Part shown: piece after piece, positions 36,489 to 37,281 of the stretch
How the letters are laid out: each line of letters begins with the position of its first letter
Position numbering within the stretch: the stretch's first letter is position 1
Assembly (NCBI GenBank): GCA_020829485.1
Contig: JAIVFU010000066.1
Location: forward strand, 1-37,281
DNA length: 37,281 nucleotides
Reading direction: 5' to 3'
DNA from: Nostoc sp. CHAB 5834
GTDB lineage: Bacteria > Cyanobacteriota > Cyanobacteriia > Cyanobacteriales > Nostocaceae
Position numbers and translations under genes: made by a program
Notes under the pieces: generated by a model
Told to the model about the DNA's origin: nothing
Databases searched by the model: none
Seen by the model: only the letters and a program-made list of their open reading frames with translations

Positions 36489-37281
36489 ACTCCTCTCCCT
36501 CCAATTTGCTTCTAAAAAACTCCCGAATCAGTGAATGCAAAAGGTAGGTCGTGCGGCTTTCCTGCTGAACTAAATGTAACCGTAGCAGCTTTCGTTTGGC
36601 TTCTCTCAACTCTTCCGAGTTAAAAACCCCATTTTCGGGATACATCTCATAATGCTGTTGTTTAACCTGCTCTACTAATTCCCAAGGAATGGGAGCCAAT
36701 GCAAACAGACTAAGTAACTTACCCAAATGCTGACTCTTATAATCTAAAACCTCCCAACTCAATTCAAATGCCGCTTCAACGCCTCGCTCTGCTGTCATCA
36801 CCCAAGTCCCTTCATCTTCTGCTGTGCGAGTCAGCGCTCTATCTTTTAGAACTTGCCGCTGCTTTGCTTTTTGCTGGAGTCGAAACAAAATTTCAGCTAA
36901 CGAAAAATCGCGCTCCAACGCTAGATAACGCCCTACCAGTTCCAACCCCAAAGGCAAATGTCCTAACCATTCACACAAACTCAATGCAATACTGGGTTCA
37001 TCCTCTAAGCGTCTCTGCTCCTCCAGTATTAACCCTAACAATTTCAATGATTGATGGGGTTGCAAAACACCCAAAGAAATCGTTTGAACAGAGGAATCAA
37101 ATTTTAAACGAGTTGTCATTATCACTTTGAACCTTTGAGATGCAGGCGGCAAGTAAGGACGAACATCACCATAATTCGTTACGTCATCCAGCACAACTAA
37201 AACATCACCTGCTGGCCAATGCCGCCAACAGAAAGCAACCTGCTCTGGGAGTTCCAACTCATCCGGAATTTTCAATCCCAG
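36472..37281 (-). CDS. NB-ARC (STAND) ATPase, C-terminal part; starts at 712
   Basis: This is the rest of the 464-residue ATPase whose 5' end is at 712-1; bases 37155-37281 repeat 1-127. The Walker B strand reads DVLVVLDDVTNYGDV, followed by RFKVIMTTRLK (RNBS-B/sensor 1 Arg), GLGPL-type GHLPLGLELVGRYLAL (GLPL motif) and a winged-helix region FELSWEVLDYKSQHLGKLLSLFALAPIPWE, then YLLHSLIREFFRSKLEG (MHD-like HSL position). This is the complete NB-ARC/WHD order of plant and bacterial NLR-like ATPases. It stops at TGA 36472, inside the next TPR gene. No transmembrane or effector domain is seen. Confidence 0.92.
   Translation of the reverse strand: MGLKIPDELELPEQVAFCWRHWPAGDVLVVLDDVTNYGDVRPYLPPASQRFKVIMTTRLKFDSSVQTISLGVLQPHQSLKLLGLILEEQRRLEDEPSIALSLCEWLGHLPLGLELVGRYLALERDFSLAEILFRLQQKAKQRQVLKDRALTRTAEDEGTWVMTAERGVEAAFELSWEVLDYKSQHLGKLLSLFALAPIPWELVEQVKQQHYEMYPENGVFNSEELREAKRKLLRLHLVQQESRTTYLLHSLIREFFRSKLEGEEYVAVC
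37155..37281. repeat. Terminal overlap, right copy
   Basis: Identical to bases 1-127. See the left copy. The sequence is coding (NB-ARC gene), so a true repeat at both ends of a linear replicon would be unusual. Confidence 0.95.

Noticed and set aside
1..37281. tRNA or rRNA genes
   Set aside because: No cloverleaf with GGTTCRAATC-type T-arm or rRNA stretch was noticed on either strand; a covariance scan could settle this.

Overview
The window is very probably a complete circular plasmid of a filamentous, heterocyst-type cyanobacterium (Nostoc/Anabaena-like), about 37,154 bp. Bases 1-127 are repeated exactly at 37155-37281, so the linear ends overlap, and one NB-ARC ATPase gene reads in frame across the join. 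The cyanobacterial assignment rests on at least twelve HIP1 octamers (GCGATCGC), a CyRepA1-type replication protein, cyanobacterial-style plasmid ParA/ParB, a zinc-ribbon serine/threonine kinase with a membrane tail, and heptamer STRR-like repeats.

Layout. 33964-37154 plus 1-712 (minus): a STAND/NB-ARC ATPase followed by two TPR proteins. 831-1826: a small membrane ORF, repeats, and a frameshifted 3' fragment of a superfamily 1 helicase. 1831-6987 (minus): an accessory block with a membrane-anchored hypothetical, an HNH nuclease and acidic partner, a HigB/HigA-like toxin-antitoxin pair, a two-gene SNF2 helicase operon and an orphan VapB-like antitoxin. 7145-12316 (plus): parA, parB (carrying an in-gene array of palindromes), a large SF1 helicase and a small membrane protein. 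12317-14584: decayed DNA, Tn3-type terminal repeats, a ribbon-helix-helix gene and a two-TM gene. 14585-17506: relaxase-TOPRIM fusion, MobC, a repeat-rich possible oriT, and an HTH accessory protein. 18400-22655: CyRepA1 replication gene, two very short genes, a 38-bp perfect palindrome and three direct repeats. 22656-28020 (plus): a tightly packed operon of an HTH protein, small and membrane proteins, ending in an FtsK/VirD4-like ATPase. 28021-30528: AGACA-rich repeats, duplicated HTH genes, an Api92-like protein, a second broken ATPase 3' end, and a decayed HTH gene. 30532-33749: kinase, S23-type four-helix-bundle gene flanked by heptamer repeats, and a minimal tyrosine recombinase.

How it fits together. 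Replication (CyRepA1), partition (ParAB with candidate centromere sites inside parB), mobilisation (relaxase, MobC, HTH, coupling-type ATPase) and stability (toxin-antitoxin) are all present, but no recognisable type IV secretion channel is. The plasmid therefore looks mobilisable rather than self-transmissible, unless the operon at 22656-28020 supplies an unfamiliar machinery. The SNF2 pair and the NB-ARC/TPR cluster are candidate defence or signalling cargo. Several broken genes are paralogues of intact genes here, which points to past recombination between related plasmids.
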